Positions 42,848-52,405 of a stretch of DNA of 64,000 bases are shown here, in pieces (position 1 is the first letter of the stretch; each line of letters opens with the position of its first letter). The translations under genes and the position numbers were made by a program. This stretch comes from Polyangiaceae bacterium. Its GTDB lineage: Bacteria; Myxococcota_A; Polyangia; Polyangiales; Polyangiaceae. A model generated the notes under the pieces. It was not told the DNA's origin. It ran no database searches and worked only from the letters and a program-made list of their open reading frames with translations. The stretch is from positions 4,588,001 to 4,652,000 of the forward strand of contig JADJRH010000011.1 of NCBI GenBank assembly GCA_016712345.1, in the 5' to 3' direction.

Positions 42848-43708
42848 ATGAAATACCTTTTTTTCCTCGGCCTAGCTGCAATGGTGTCGGCATGCGGGGC
42901 CCGCTCTTCGCTCGATACGGGCTCCAACGGTGAGGGCGGCGGCTCCACAACAACGGACGACTCCACTTCATCGTCCACGGAGTCTACCACTTCCAGTTTT
43001 TCCACAACGTCGAGCACGTCTACCACTTCCACAACGTCTACCACCTCTACAACATCTACCACTTCCACAACATCTACCACTTCCACAACATCTACCACTT
43101 CTACAACAACAACCTCCACCCCAAACCCCGTGGGGTGCGCCGACGGAACGCGCGAGGGATTTTTAGATCTGGCTGTTTATCCCGACATCGCTGCGTGTTC
43201 GGGCGGTTTTCAGGTGCCGGGGTTGCTGAGCGCTCTCACGTCCACTTGTAATCTAGGGGGTGGAAATTCAGGTTCCAACCCAAGCGGCGCGGGATGTTCC
43301 GCGGCCGACCTTTGTGCGTCGGGCTTTCACGTGTGTACATTGGCCGCGGAGGTAGCGGCCAAGTCCCCCACCGGCTGCGACGGTTCGGCCCCCGCCGAGT
43401 CTCTCTTTTTTGCCACTCGACAAAGTGGTTCAGGGTGTGGCGTATGCGCAGTTGGCATGTCCACAGCACCCGAGTGCAATTGTGGCTGCGGGCAAAACTG
43501 CCTTCAAGGCGACAACACCGCAAACGATGTTTTTGGGTGCGGCAGCGCCGGGATCGTTCCGCAATCGTGCGGTGTACTCAATCGCTTTTCAAACGACGGC
43601 TGTTCCAACCTACCCTTCCCTTGGCAATGTCAGGGTGGGTGTGATGAGGCTCTCACAGTGAGCAAATCCGGCTCGGACGGCGGCGGCGTTTTGTGCTGTA
43701 AGGATTAA
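42848..43708 (+). CDS. Cys-rich lipoprotein with (STTSTT)n repeat linker
   Basis: 286 aa from ATG 42848. The signal FFLGLAAMVSAC carries an SAC lipobox. Residues 20-90 are a Ser/Thr linker containing five 18-bp tandem units. The C-terminal domain has about 18 Cys (VGCADGTREGFLDLAVYPDIAACSGGF, NCGCGQNCLQGD, CGVLNRF, CQGGCDEALTVS). Similar Cys-rich domains occur in myxobacterial surface proteins of unknown function. The linker is probably O-glycosylated or an extended stalk; that is inference only. Confidence 0.8.
   Translation: MKYLFFLGLAAMVSACGARSSLDTGSNGEGGGSTTTDDSTSSSTESTTSSFSTTSSTSTTSTTSTTSTTSTTSTTSTTSTTSTTSTTTTSTPNPVGCADGTREGFLDLAVYPDIAACSGGFQVPGLLSALTSTCNLGGGNSGSNPSGAGCSAADLCASGFHVCTLAAEVAAKSPTGCDGSAPAESLFFATRQSGSGCGVCAVGMSTAPECNCGCGQNCLQGDNTANDVFGCGSAGIVPQSCGVLNRFSNDGCSNLPFPWQCQGGCDEALTVSKSGSDGGGVLCCKD
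43019..43108 (+). repeat. Five tandem 18-bp repeats
   Basis: Units TCTACCACTTCCACAACA and near-copies at 43019, 43037, 43055, 43073 and 43091 encode Ser-Thr-Thr repeats. In-frame repeats of this kind can expand or contract by replication slippage. Confidence 0.95.
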
Positions 43709-44035
43709 ACGGACTCGCCGCACTCTCGTTTCCCTTGAGGCCCCAAGGGAGGGTGGACGCCGGCTCGACGCGCGCGTCTGACGGACTTTCAGAATGACCC
43801 ATCCCCGGCGGTGGCCGGCCCCGCCCGATTTGTATTTCCGCCCTGATGGGTAGAAGCGTTGGACAATCGCCGGTCTGACGTTTCGTCCCAACCGAACCTG
43901 AAGCGCCGGGCTTTTTGCTTTTCCGTGCGGCAACGGGGAAGGGTGTAACCATGAAACCTGCGTGTCATTTCACGCGGATGCGGATTGTGCGTTTTCATCG
44001 TGCAAGCCAATGGAGCCCCATGGTAGCGTGGGCGC
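43709..44035. other. Intergenic stretch with a hairpin
   Basis: About 325 bp without a supported gene. TCCCTTG 43731-43737 and CAAGGGA 43744-43750 form a 7-bp stem just after the lipoprotein stop, a possible terminator but without a T-run. The kinase promoter presumably lies in the second half. Confidence 0.45.
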
Positions 44036-45916
44036 GTGGAGCTTCGACCGGGCGCGCGGCTTGATCGATATACACTGGTCACCCCTTTGGGTGAGGGTGG
44101 TCAAGGGGCCGTTTGGAAGGTGATAGACCCGCTTGACGGTGGCATTGTTCGCGCGCTAAAAGTCTTCCAATTGCGGGGAACAAGCGCTGCCGGAGGTGAA
44201 CGCGCCCGGCGTGAGGCCAAGTCGGTTGCGGGCATTCGCCATCCTGGAATTTTAAGGTGCCTCACCCTGTTTGAAGATCCTGAGCACGAGGTGCTGGGTC
44301 TGGTATTTGACTATGTGCGAGGTCGCTCTCTGGCCAGTGCGCTCACCGATCCTCGCCTGAATCGTGATCTGCGCCGGGCCGCCGTACGTCAAATCGCCGA
44401 CATTTTGGCTTATGTACACATGCGTGAAATTGTTCACCGGGATGTCAAACCTGACAACGTTCTCATTGGCGATGACTTTTGGACTTCACCCACGTTGCCG
44501 GGGACACTCAAGCTGGTTGATTTTGGTATTGCCGCTCCGGCGGGTAACCCGTCACCTCTCACCCAAAACGGCGGCATTGTTGGAACCGCACCTTACCTCG
44601 CGCCCGAACTGGTAGAAACGAGCGGCCTTTTCGGGTCTGGGGGTGACTTTTCAAGGGATGTTTTTGCGTTTGGAGTGCTCGCGTGGGAAGTTTTGGTGGG
44701 CGGTCACCCCACCGGATTACCTTTGGGAGCCTCACGTGATGCCTTTGCGGGCATTTATTTAGGTGCGCACGGCGGCAACCGCATCTGGCCGCCCAACGCA
44801 CCGCCCGTTGCCGATCTACCCATTGTCCGCCAATGCCTTTCGCTCCAACCGTCGGAGCGACCCATCTCGTGTGTACCCGTGGCAGAAGCACTTGGCGGCG
44901 GTGTAACCGTTCGAGAGCGCCCTCCCACCGGCGCACCAAACATTCCCAGTCCGCGCGCTTCGGGCACAGATGTACACACTCCTCCCCGCGCTGTTTCAGA
45001 GCAGTTTGCCCCACCCTCTGGACAACCGGTTTATACCAACGCGTCGCACCGTGCGAGCATCCCTGCCCGCACAAGTCAACCTTCCATTGCGGCTTACCAT
45101 CCGCCGCAACAAGTTCAACTGCCCGTTCAAATTGACCCAACGTTGCCATACAGGCCGTCGGTGGTTGTTGCCCCACATGTGACGAATGCGCCCGCACCAA
45201 AACAACGCAATTCAAAGTCGCCGCGCAATTGGATGGTATGGGCCTTTGTCGGAATTCTACCCGTGGTTGTCGCCGTGGTTGCCATGGCTGTGTACTCTTC
45301 TCCAGAGAGCGAAACGCCGTCGGATGTTCCTGCTCCGACCTCCGCTGTGACTCCACCGCCCCCTCGTCCAACCGCGGACACTCCACCAAAAACACTCTTG
45401 TTACCAGCGCCCGCACCGACACCGTCCAACACGGTGACGAGGTCAGAAGCGCCGCGTCCACCCACCGCCTGCTGCGAAGAAGGTGGAAAATGCAGGTCCG
45501 GCAGAGCATGCGTCACAACGTGTGAAACGTTGCCCGAGGCCAACTGGCGCCTGCGTGTGGTGGGAGGTTTTATACGCACCCGCTCAGGCACCACAGAAAT
45601 TCAACGTGAATGGCAGACATCCCTGATCTGTATCAAAAACACCCGTACGGGTGAAGAGCAGTGCGCCAAATCGTACGATATGTGGACAAAGGGGTCTGAC
45701 GCCATCCGTCGAGTGGCGGCCACCACCTCCGACCTCATGGAAAGCAATCTGATTGTGCGGGTCGTGGACAACGGCGTTTATCGTCAACCGCCCATCCAAG
45801 CGTTTGGCTCGGCCGGCGGCTACCTTACCACGGCTCTCTGCTCCAAAGTGATCCTTCACCTCGGTCATCCAAAAGCTGATTCGGGTCAGATCGCGGTGTT
45901 TCTCGACGACCCTTAA
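44036..45916 (+). CDS. Membrane Ser/Thr protein kinase (Hanks type)
   Basis: 626 aa, GTG start 44036. The cytoplasmic kinase domain spans about 10-290: Gly loop LGEGGQGAVWKV, Lys in RALKVFQL, catalytic loop HRDVKPDNVLIG (about 134), DFG in KLVDFGIAA, and APELVE. A Pro-rich linker follows, then one membrane segment (VWAFVGILPVVVAVVAMAVY, about 398-420) and an extracytoplasmic region with a Cys cluster (ACCEEGGKCRSGRACVTTC) and a small C-terminal domain. It probably senses an envelope signal and phosphorylates cytoplasmic proteins. The next gene encodes an FHA-domain activator, a natural phospho-Thr reader and likely partner, 12 bp downstream. Confidence 0.95.
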   Translation: MELRPGARLDRYTLVTPLGEGGQGAVWKVIDPLDGGIVRALKVFQLRGTSAAGGERARREAKSVAGIRHPGILRCLTLFEDPEHEVLGLVFDYVRGRSLASALTDPRLNRDLRRAAVRQIADILAYVHMREIVHRDVKPDNVLIGDDFWTSPTLPGTLKLVDFGIAAPAGNPSPLTQNGGIVGTAPYLAPELVETSGLFGSGGDFSRDVFAFGVLAWEVLVGGHPTGLPLGASRDAFAGIYLGAHGGNRIWPPNAPPVADLPIVRQCLSLQPSERPISCVPVAEALGGGVTVRERPPTGAPNIPSPRASGTDVHTPPRAVSEQFAPPSGQPVYTNASHRASIPARTSQPSIAAYHPPQQVQLPVQIDPTLPYRPSVVVAPHVTNAPAPKQRNSKSPRNWMVWAFVGILPVVVAVVAMAVYSSPESETPSDVPAPTSAVTPPPPRPTADTPPKTLLLPAPAPTPSNTVTRSEAPRPPTACCEEGGKCRSGRACVTTCETLPEANWRLRVVGGFIRTRSGTTEIQREWQTSLICIKNTRTGEEQCAKSYDMWTKGSDAIRRVAATTSDLMESNLIVRVVDNGVYRQPPIQAFGSAGGYLTTALCSKVILHLGHPKADSGQIAVFLDDP

Positions 45917-45928
45917 CCGCAAAAAAAC

Positions 45929-47200
45929 ATGGCCAATCGACCTACCACAGAAGAACACCGACCTCCGAGCGCTGCTGAAACCCCGGCGGGTATACCCGCA
46001 CTGCTCGGAGTATTCCCACAAGCGGCATTTCTACCCTTCCCACAAAAACCTGAAGTTTGGGGGAGAGATGTGCTCGCTGCGCGCGGCATCTCCGATTCAA
46101 AAATGTCGGGCGAACACGCTCGATTTTGGATCGAAAGGGGGAAATTTTATGTGCAAGACCTGGGGTCGCGCAACGGAACTTTTATCGATGGTCAAAAACT
46201 CCAACCCAACGACAAGGTAGAACTGGTGGATGGTCATACCGTTCGGCTGGCTGTCACCATCTTCGTTTTCAGAAGTGCCTTTTCGGGCTCGCAAACACCT
46301 CAACCCCCGCTCGGCGCGCTCGTGGGGCCTTGGGGCCTGTCCACCCTTCGAACCGAGTTAAATCGATTGCGTCCCAACCCCAATCCAAACATTCTGCTCC
46401 ACGGCCCAACCGGAACCGGGAAAGAACTGCTCGCTCAAGAAGTGGTGCAACGGCTCGGGCGTGACCCTCAAAAGTGCACACGGGTGAACGTGACAAGCGT
46501 TCCCGAAGCCATGTTTGATGGTCAGTTTTTTGGGTGGGAAAGGGGAGCGTTTTCAGGCGCCGACAAAACAAATCGGGGAGTGTTTTTAGAACACGACAAA
46601 GGGGCGGTTTTTCTCGACGAAATTGGTGAATTGCCGCTTCAAATTCAACCCAAGTTGCTCCGCCTTCTAGAAAACCGTGAAGTGTTGGCAATTGGTGCCA
46701 CTCGACCGAAAGCGGTAGACCTTGCCATTATCGGGGCAACCAACCGGCCGCTCAACTCCACAGACCAAGGCGGCTCGCTGCGAACCGACATCCTCGCTCG
46801 TTTTTCAGTTCGGTATACTTTACCCGCGCTGGAAGATCGGCCGGAGGATCTTTTTGCCATTCTCCAAGAAATGTGGAGACGACGTTACGGCGCATTGGAC
46901 CTGACAAGGACTCGCGTAGATGCCGAAGCGGTGGAGCGTTTAATGTTGCACGACTGGCCGGCCAATGTGCGCGACGTGGATAGGCTGCTCAGCACTGTGG
47001 ATCCTTCCCATGGGTTAACCCTGTCCGCGGCAAACAAGTTCGTGGGTGGGGCGGCTCACAACAGCACACCCATTCTCACGAAGGAAGCCGTTCTGAAAGC
47101 TCTCAAAGACTGCGGCAACAATCAGAGCGAGGCCGCACGAGCGCTCGGGATAGACCGGGGAAAGCTACTCCGGTACATGCAAAAGCACGAGATAAAGTAA
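45929..47200 (+). CDS. FHA-domain sigma-54-type transcription activator
   Basis: 423 aa. FHA domain at about 40-115 (GRDVLAARG, SGEHARFWIERGKFYVQDLGSRNGTFIDG). AAA+ domain at about 130-365 with Walker A HGPTGTGKELLAQEV, the sigma-54 contact loop RGAFSGAD (GAFSGA instead of GAFTGA) and Walker B GAVFLDEIGELP. Fis-type HTH at the end (NNQSEAARALGIDRGKLLRYMQ). Such proteins replace the response-regulator receiver by FHA and are common in myxobacteria, where they read Ser/Thr phosphorylation and activate sigma-54 promoters. It forms a pair with the upstream kinase. Confidence 0.94.
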   Translation: MANRPTTEEHRPPSAAETPAGIPALLGVFPQAAFLPFPQKPEVWGRDVLAARGISDSKMSGEHARFWIERGKFYVQDLGSRNGTFIDGQKLQPNDKVELVDGHTVRLAVTIFVFRSAFSGSQTPQPPLGALVGPWGLSTLRTELNRLRPNPNPNILLHGPTGTGKELLAQEVVQRLGRDPQKCTRVNVTSVPEAMFDGQFFGWERGAFSGADKTNRGVFLEHDKGAVFLDEIGELPLQIQPKLLRLLENREVLAIGATRPKAVDLAIIGATNRPLNSTDQGGSLRTDILARFSVRYTLPALEDRPEDLFAILQEMWRRRYGALDLTRTRVDAEAVERLMLHDWPANVRDVDRLLSTVDPSHGLTLSAANKFVGGAAHNSTPILTKEAVLKALKDCGNNQSEAARALGIDRGKLLRYMQKHEIK

Positions 47201-47260
47201 TCTGCCGCGAGGAGCTGGCCCAAACGTGATGCGCCGGATGTGTCCAACGTCCAATCCCTC

Positions 47261-48529
47261 ATGAACCGGCGTTCCATCCAAGTCGTGCTCATGCTGACGC
47301 CGGTTGCGCTCGGCTCCTGCGGCTCCGGTGGGGATACCCAGTCAGGTGCCACCTCCACAACCGCCGCCGCTTCAGCATCCGCCCAACTTGCACCTTCCAC
47401 CGTGACAAGTGTACTCTATGCTCAACAAGTCGCGGACATTCATATCGAGTCGCTCTCAGGTCCGGTCGTTGGAAAAATTCACAAAGGGGCGCAGATTCGA
47501 GCCGCAACGGCGTTGGGAAGTGCGTGGACCTTTGCTGTTCCAAGGTACACAACATCCATCTCGTCGGCCAAAAATGAGCGCGGGCAGTTGGTTGGATGGG
47601 TAGAAAAGTCGGCGCTCGGGTCTACCCCCCACGCCTTGTCACCCGAGCCACCCGCGGGGCAAGTGGCGTACGACTACCGTTTAGAACTCTGGAACAACGA
47701 CAAAACAAGCGTTTTGTTCGACGCTCTTCTCTGCGGTGACTTTTATGTATCAAACGACCAGGGTCGTATGCGTGCCACTCAACTCCGCGACGGTATCGAA
47801 GTGACCGGTGTGCTCGACATGAGCTGGCCTTGGGATTTTCCAACCCGGGGTGAAAATAGCTGCCTCCAGCGACTCATCTTTCAGAAAGACGGTCAGCCGC
47901 GTGAAAGCGTCGGCCGCGAGTGGGAGGCTTCTACCCCACGCGACCAAATTCCAGACGATTATAAACTTCCGGGTCTACCCTCTCCCGATCCTTTTCAGGT
48001 GTTGCTTCGCGCGCAAAAAAGCGTGTTTTGGTTGGTGGAAACAACCACAGGGCTGCAATGTCATGAGTGGCGGAGTTTGCCTGAACAATCGGCACCCGCC
48101 AAAACTCCCGCCAAAGTTGAAAGCAATTCCACCACGGGCAGGCTGCGCCGAATGAACGATCCAAAACGTCACGCTTGGTTTCGACTGGACTATACAGGTG
48201 CGGCGCCCGACCATCCTTTGGGTGTACTCAACCTTGCCGGCCCCTATTTTGACAGCGGTGGATATCGTTGTGCCAGGCCATTTTATGTGGTTGGAGCCGA
48301 CTCAGATCGCTTGTACGTTGACAACCCTCACCTTAGGCAAGACCCGCCTCAGGGCTACCAGCTCGTGGGCCACCACCCCGACGACGTGGAGCATTGGTAT
48401 TTGTCAAAAGCCGCCTGCGAATTGGCCAAAACCCGCGTTGAACCAATTCTTCGGCAAACGCCTGGAGCCGACGTTCACCTGGGCATTCACCGTGATTGTT
48501 TTACAGAATTGGCCGAGCCGCTCAAGTAG
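47261..48529 (+). CDS. Lipoprotein with SH3-like N-terminal part
   Basis: 422 aa from ATG 47261 (MNRRSIQVVLMLTPVALGSC, LGSC lipobox), 60 bp after the activator gene, possibly in its operon. An upstream in-frame GTG at 47240 is less likely. After a Ser/Thr/Ala linker, residues about 50-125 (VLYAQQVADIHIESLSGPVVGKIHKGAQIRAA, then GQLVGWVEKSAL) follow an SH3b-like strand pattern. The long C-terminal part has no family I recognise, but keeps paired Cys (CHEW, RCARPFYV, CFTEL). Confidence 0.78.
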   Translation: MNRRSIQVVLMLTPVALGSCGSGGDTQSGATSTTAAASASAQLAPSTVTSVLYAQQVADIHIESLSGPVVGKIHKGAQIRAATALGSAWTFAVPRYTTSISSAKNERGQLVGWVEKSALGSTPHALSPEPPAGQVAYDYRLELWNNDKTSVLFDALLCGDFYVSNDQGRMRATQLRDGIEVTGVLDMSWPWDFPTRGENSCLQRLIFQKDGQPRESVGREWEASTPRDQIPDDYKLPGLPSPDPFQVLLRAQKSVFWLVETTTGLQCHEWRSLPEQSAPAKTPAKVESNSTTGRLRRMNDPKRHAWFRLDYTGAAPDHPLGVLNLAGPYFDSGGYRCARPFYVVGADSDRLYVDNPHLRQDPPQGYQLVGHHPDDVEHWYLSKAACELAKTRVEPILRQTPGADVHLGIHRDCFTELAEPLK

Positions 48530-48610
48530 TCACGTCGAAAACGAGAGTGTGCCCACGGGGGGAACAGATAAACCGATTTGACAGTGGGTCGCAGCGGCGG
48601 TAGCCGTTGA

Positions 48611-49216
48611 ATGATGAACAACGATGTGGAGCGGGTTCTTACGTTTTGGTTTGGAACACTCGACGCTCAGGGCCGCGCCACACCTGAGGTGCGCACGCGA
48701 TGGTTTAAAAAAGATACCGCGTTTGACCAAGAAATTCGGGACCAATTTCTGTCGTTCTACCATCAGGCAACCCAGGGGCAGCTGTCCAATTGGCTCACAA
48801 CGCAACGCGGCCGGCTCGCCTTGATCATTGTTTTAGATCAGTTTTCTCGCAACATGTTTCGCGGAACTCCCCAAATGTACACAGCCGATGCCCAAGCAGT
48901 ATCAACGGCAAATACCGCATTTGAATGTGGGGATGAGTCCGTGTGTGCCTTTGCAGAACGTGGCTTTTTATACTTACCCCTCATGCACAGTGAATTGCTT
49001 GTGGACCAGCAACAATGTATCGAGCGATTCATGGCATTCAGGGAGGAGCTTCCCGATGACCAAAAATCGGCGGTGGACCAAAACATCGACTACGCGATCC
49101 GCCATCGCGACATTGTGGCGCGGTTTGGGCGCTTTCCTCATCGCAACGAAATTGTGGGTAGAGAATCTACCCCTGAAGAAGTGGAGTTTCTAAAAGAGCC
49201 CGGTTCATCGTTTTAA
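48611..49216 (+). CDS. DUF924 family protein
   Basis: 201 aa, a compact all-helical DUF924 protein (TPR-like fold). Family landmarks are VLTFWFGTLDAQGRA, RGRLALIIVLDQFSRNMFRGTP, FLYLPLMHSEL and VARFGRFPHRNEIVGRESTPEE. Function is unknown. Its ATG is the second Met codon option at 48611 or 48614. Cytoplasmic, no signal peptide. Confidence 0.93.
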   Translation: MMNNDVERVLTFWFGTLDAQGRATPEVRTRWFKKDTAFDQEIRDQFLSFYHQATQGQLSNWLTTQRGRLALIIVLDQFSRNMFRGTPQMYTADAQAVSTANTAFECGDESVCAFAERGFLYLPLMHSELLVDQQQCIERFMAFREELPDDQKSAVDQNIDYAIRHRDIVARFGRFPHRNEIVGRESTPEEVEFLKEPGSSF

Positions 49217-49360
49217 GTTTTTTATCACCGTGAGTACATGTAACAAATCCAGACTCAAATTCTACTTGACAGAAACACACGGCGCCGCTTTTCTTTGCCT
49301 TGCGTTGCCGCTCGATCCGAAACTTCAGGCGCGCGCCGCTCTCGCGTTTTTGGAAATGGT

Positions 49361-51298
49361 ATGAAGAAAGTCGCCCGCCGCTACGATATCAAAAAGCTCG
49401 TGTACGAACTTGGCAACAACAAGGTCGACGCACTGGAGCTTTTACGCGAGGCCATTTCCAATGCCAAAGACCATCAAGCACAGAACCTTTACGTGCGCGC
49501 AAAGCGCGACAATCAAGGCCGCGTCAGCCTGCTTCTGATAGATGATGGGCACGGTCTTAGTGAGCCTCGTTGGGAGGCCTTTTGGGGCGCGGCGGCAAGC
49601 AGCAAGGTCGAGGGAGAACGCTCCATCGGGTACAAAGGGTTTGGCACTAAGCTCTACTTTCACTGCGCGCGGCTTTCTGTAGCGTCCCGAGCGTCAACGC
49701 GTGAGCCTTGGCACCTGGTGTCGGTCGATCGGCCTTCTGAAGACGACCGGCAGAATTTTGACATGGTTGAGTTACCCGACTCTCACGAACTGGCCAAGGG
49801 CTTGCGGGAGACCGGCGTCGCTCAAAAAACCGCCACGGCAATTCTCATCGAAGATCTCCAGTTTACCGACAAAGAGCGCCTCTTGTCATACGAGCGCATC
49901 ATTTCATACTGTGACTGGTTTACCGTTCTCGGCGATGTGCGGTCGGGTCTTTTCAATTCCCGGCTGGACTTTCACCAAGCCATTCAACAGGGAGGTCGAG
50001 CGCTTGACGGCCTGCGTACCTCAGAAGTGCCGCTGCGACCAATTCAGGTTCACTTGCAATTGAACGGCGCCAAAACGTTTTCGCCGCTCGGCGTCGGCGC
50101 GCTGCATAACGGACAGGGCTTTTTTGACGCCTGGAATGACGACGGCGCAGAGTTCAGATCCAAGTCGCCCGAGCTATGGATGTTTGGGCATAGGTTTGCC
50201 GACCCTCACCCGGGCGGCGTCAGCAAAGGCGGACAACGCAAGGACGATCGAACGGCCCTGCGTCTCACGACTACCGGCGACTGGGTGGATGATCACGGAT
50301 TTTCAATTGTTGCCCATGTGGAGGGCCATCGTCGTCAGCGTGAAACCTACCCGGAAGCATCGGGAGTTCGAAGTCAGGGACGAAAGGGCGTTTATTCGTT
50401 TGAAGAGCGCTTTGGACTTTGGCTATGCCGTGACTACGTGGCAGTTGCCCAACGCAATGACCTTTTAAAACGCGCCATCATGGAGGCCGAAACGCGCGGC
50501 CTGGACCAAGACTTTAAAACCCTTCGCAACTGGAAGGTGTTCGTCAATCACCAGGCTTTTCTACCCATTGCCAACCGAGGCGACGTCTCAAACTTCGCAG
50601 AGTATGAAAGCCGACTTTTTGAAGCGCTGGTAGATCTGCTACGACGAGCGTTCAAGCAGCACGATTTTGTGGATTGGATCCACAAGCTCCAGGCTGCCCG
50701 TCGGGAGCGAGAACGCGATAACGAAAAGGCGTTCATGGATGATCGCCAGCGTAAAGTCATTGATTGGGTAAAAGCAAAAACCAAAGAAAGTGTCGATCCA
50801 ATTGACGTTCCAATGCGTCCGCGCGATCCTGAAGAGTCGCTGCGAATACCTGTTCCGTCAAACGAACAAGAACTTTTTTACCTATACGCCCAACTTTCGG
50901 CCCGCTTTGAAGTACCCATATTCATCCTCGAATATCAAACGAGAGAAGGGGTAGATGCCATTGGACGCGTTCGAACGCGGGGGCTTCTTGGTTCAGACGC
51001 TGGATATGCGCGGGTTGAATTTAAGTTTGAGGTTGAATCTGGATATCCAATTGGACACTATTTTGATTCCATTGATGTGATTATTTGTTGGCGCGTAGGG
51101 AAGATCGGCGCCATCAGCGAGGACGGCGCCATCAGCATGGAAGGACAATTGCGTCGGCGCGACAAACCTGTTCTCGACCCGCCCTTTGACACTCACGAGA
51201 TTGTGTATGAACAGGTCGGGGGTGCAGAACGCGCCATTCCTGTACTACAAGTGAGTGCACTTTTTGGCGACAAAAAAGCCACCAAAGGCAAGCGCTGA
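49361..51298 (+). CDS. GHKL (Hsp90/MORC-like) ATPase with possible nuclease-like C-terminus
   Basis: 645 aa from ATG 49361 (MKKVARRYDIKKLVYELG). The N-terminal HATPase_c_3-type domain has the N-box ELLREAISNAKDHQAQ, G1 box LLIDDGHGLSE (about 58-68) and G2 box SIGYKGFGTKLYF (about 88-100), as in MORC, MutL and Hsp90. A coiled-coil-like segment (LLRRAFKQHDFVDWIHKLQA) leads to a C-terminal domain with GYARVEFKFEVESGYPIGHYFDSIDVIICW, whose E-x-K and downstream D positions resemble a restriction-endonuclease fold; this is inference. GHKL ATPases with nuclease-like tails occur in anti-phage systems. An upstream frame start at 49295 is rejected because no motif precedes 49361. Confidence 0.85.
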   Translation: MKKVARRYDIKKLVYELGNNKVDALELLREAISNAKDHQAQNLYVRAKRDNQGRVSLLLIDDGHGLSEPRWEAFWGAAASSKVEGERSIGYKGFGTKLYFHCARLSVASRASTREPWHLVSVDRPSEDDRQNFDMVELPDSHELAKGLRETGVAQKTATAILIEDLQFTDKERLLSYERIISYCDWFTVLGDVRSGLFNSRLDFHQAIQQGGRALDGLRTSEVPLRPIQVHLQLNGAKTFSPLGVGALHNGQGFFDAWNDDGAEFRSKSPELWMFGHRFADPHPGGVSKGGQRKDDRTALRLTTTGDWVDDHGFSIVAHVEGHRRQRETYPEASGVRSQGRKGVYSFEERFGLWLCRDYVAVAQRNDLLKRAIMEAETRGLDQDFKTLRNWKVFVNHQAFLPIANRGDVSNFAEYESRLFEALVDLLRRAFKQHDFVDWIHKLQAARRERERDNEKAFMDDRQRKVIDWVKAKTKESVDPIDVPMRPRDPEESLRIPVPSNEQELFYLYAQLSARFEVPIFILEYQTREGVDAIGRVRTRGLLGSDAGYARVEFKFEVESGYPIGHYFDSIDVIICWRVGKIGAISEDGAISMEGQLRRRDKPVLDPPFDTHEIVYEQVGGAERAIPVLQVSALFGDKKATKGKR

Positions 51299-51376
51299 CT
51301 CGCCCCTTCGTCTGCCCATTTGGCGCAAACCTTACCTACCCGCCGTCGCGATCTCTTGTGCTGAAACCTGACAGGC

Positions 51377-52405
51377 TCATCGCAGCGCTTTGGCCTCATT
51401 CAGCGAAGCCGCACACCTGAATCCGTAATGGTGGTAAGGATTGTTGGATGGGTAATGGTGGTGACGATGGGTCGTTGTGGCGTACGATGCATCCCAAAAC
51501 CAAGAGCCGCCGCGCACAACCCGTTCACCCTTGCCTTTGCAGGGTTCCGCCCCGTCACAGGGGCCTTTGGGGTTTTTGCCCAAACACGCGTCGCCGCAGG
51601 CTGAATAACTTGGACTATACCAATCGGCAACCCACTCCCAAGCGTTTCCTGACATATCCAATAGGCCATACTGGTTGGGAGGCTTTGACCCCACTTCAAA
51701 CGTGCGACCTTTGTCGGGATCAGCTCCGGCTTTGAGAACACCACAACTTCTACCGCGGGCGTCTTTGATCACAGCCAAGTTGCAGTCCGCCACTTGATCT
51801 CCCCATGGGTAGAGACGACCGTCTGTCCCGCGCGCCGCTTTTTCCCACTCCGCCTCGGTGGGTAGGTGTTTGCCAAAAGCTTTGCAAAAGTCCACCGCGT
51901 CATACCACCGAATGCCCACTTTGGGCTGTTTTGGTCGACTAAAATCATTATAAACGGTGTGCGCGGGCTTGCACTTTTTGGCCGATACGCAGCCTTCGTA
52001 GGCTTCAACCGTCACCTCGGTGATGTCCATTAGAAACGAATCTACCCATATACGGGCCTGGGGCTGCTCGTTGGCGGCACCCTTTACAGATCCCCGCAAA
52101 AACTCCCCACCGGCAATACATGCCATCCCCACCACTTTCCCCTCGCAGGGATCAGGCGGCGGCGTTTCTACCTGGGTAGACGGCTCCGCCGTGGGTACCA
52201 ACGGCGCCTGCACGACAACCGTTGCCGCGGGGACTGCCGTTGGCAGACTTGGGGCCGCAACCGCCCCTGAGGAATAAGCCGGCTCAGCCGGTGGCTGGCA
52301 CCCCACAGCCGCAGCGGCAACCAGCGCGACCGAGGTTCCACGCGCGCGGTGGAAAGGCCGATTCGCAAAGCTTGCTTGGAACAGTGGGTGGGAAGTTCGA
52401 GTCAC
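51377..52405 (-). CDS. Formylglycine-generating-enzyme-like (SUMF1) lipoprotein
   Basis: 342 aa, GTG start. The signal ends in AAVGC, then a Pro/Ala/Val linker to about residue 85. The FGE-sulfatase domain starts MACIAGGEFLRGS and contains VTVEAYEGCV, WYDAVDFCKAFGKHLPTEAEWEKAARG, YPWGD, YGLLDMSGNAWEWVADWY and RVVRGGSWFWDA, ending YGFRCAAS. This fold binds and modifies or recognises exported proteins; many lipoprotein homologues lack the paired Cys used for Cys-to-formylglycine oxidation. Catalysis cannot be claimed here. It is divergent from the next gene, 213 bp away. Confidence 0.92.
   Translation of the reverse strand: MTRTSHPLFQASFANRPFHRARGTSVALVAAAAVGCQPPAEPAYSSGAVAAPSLPTAVPAATVVVQAPLVPTAEPSTQVETPPPDPCEGKVVGMACIAGGEFLRGSVKGAANEQPQARIWVDSFLMDITEVTVEAYEGCVSAKKCKPAHTVYNDFSRPKQPKVGIRWYDAVDFCKAFGKHLPTEAEWEKAARGTDGRLYPWGDQVADCNLAVIKDARGRSCGVLKAGADPDKGRTFEVGSKPPNQYGLLDMSGNAWEWVADWYSPSYSACGDACLGKNPKGPCDGAEPCKGKGERVVRGGSWFWDASYATTTHRHHHYPSNNPYHHYGFRCAASLNEAKALR

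Noticed and set aside
43019..43108. CRISPR array
   Set aside because: The 18-bp units are contiguous, in frame and without spacers; they encode a Ser/Thr linker.
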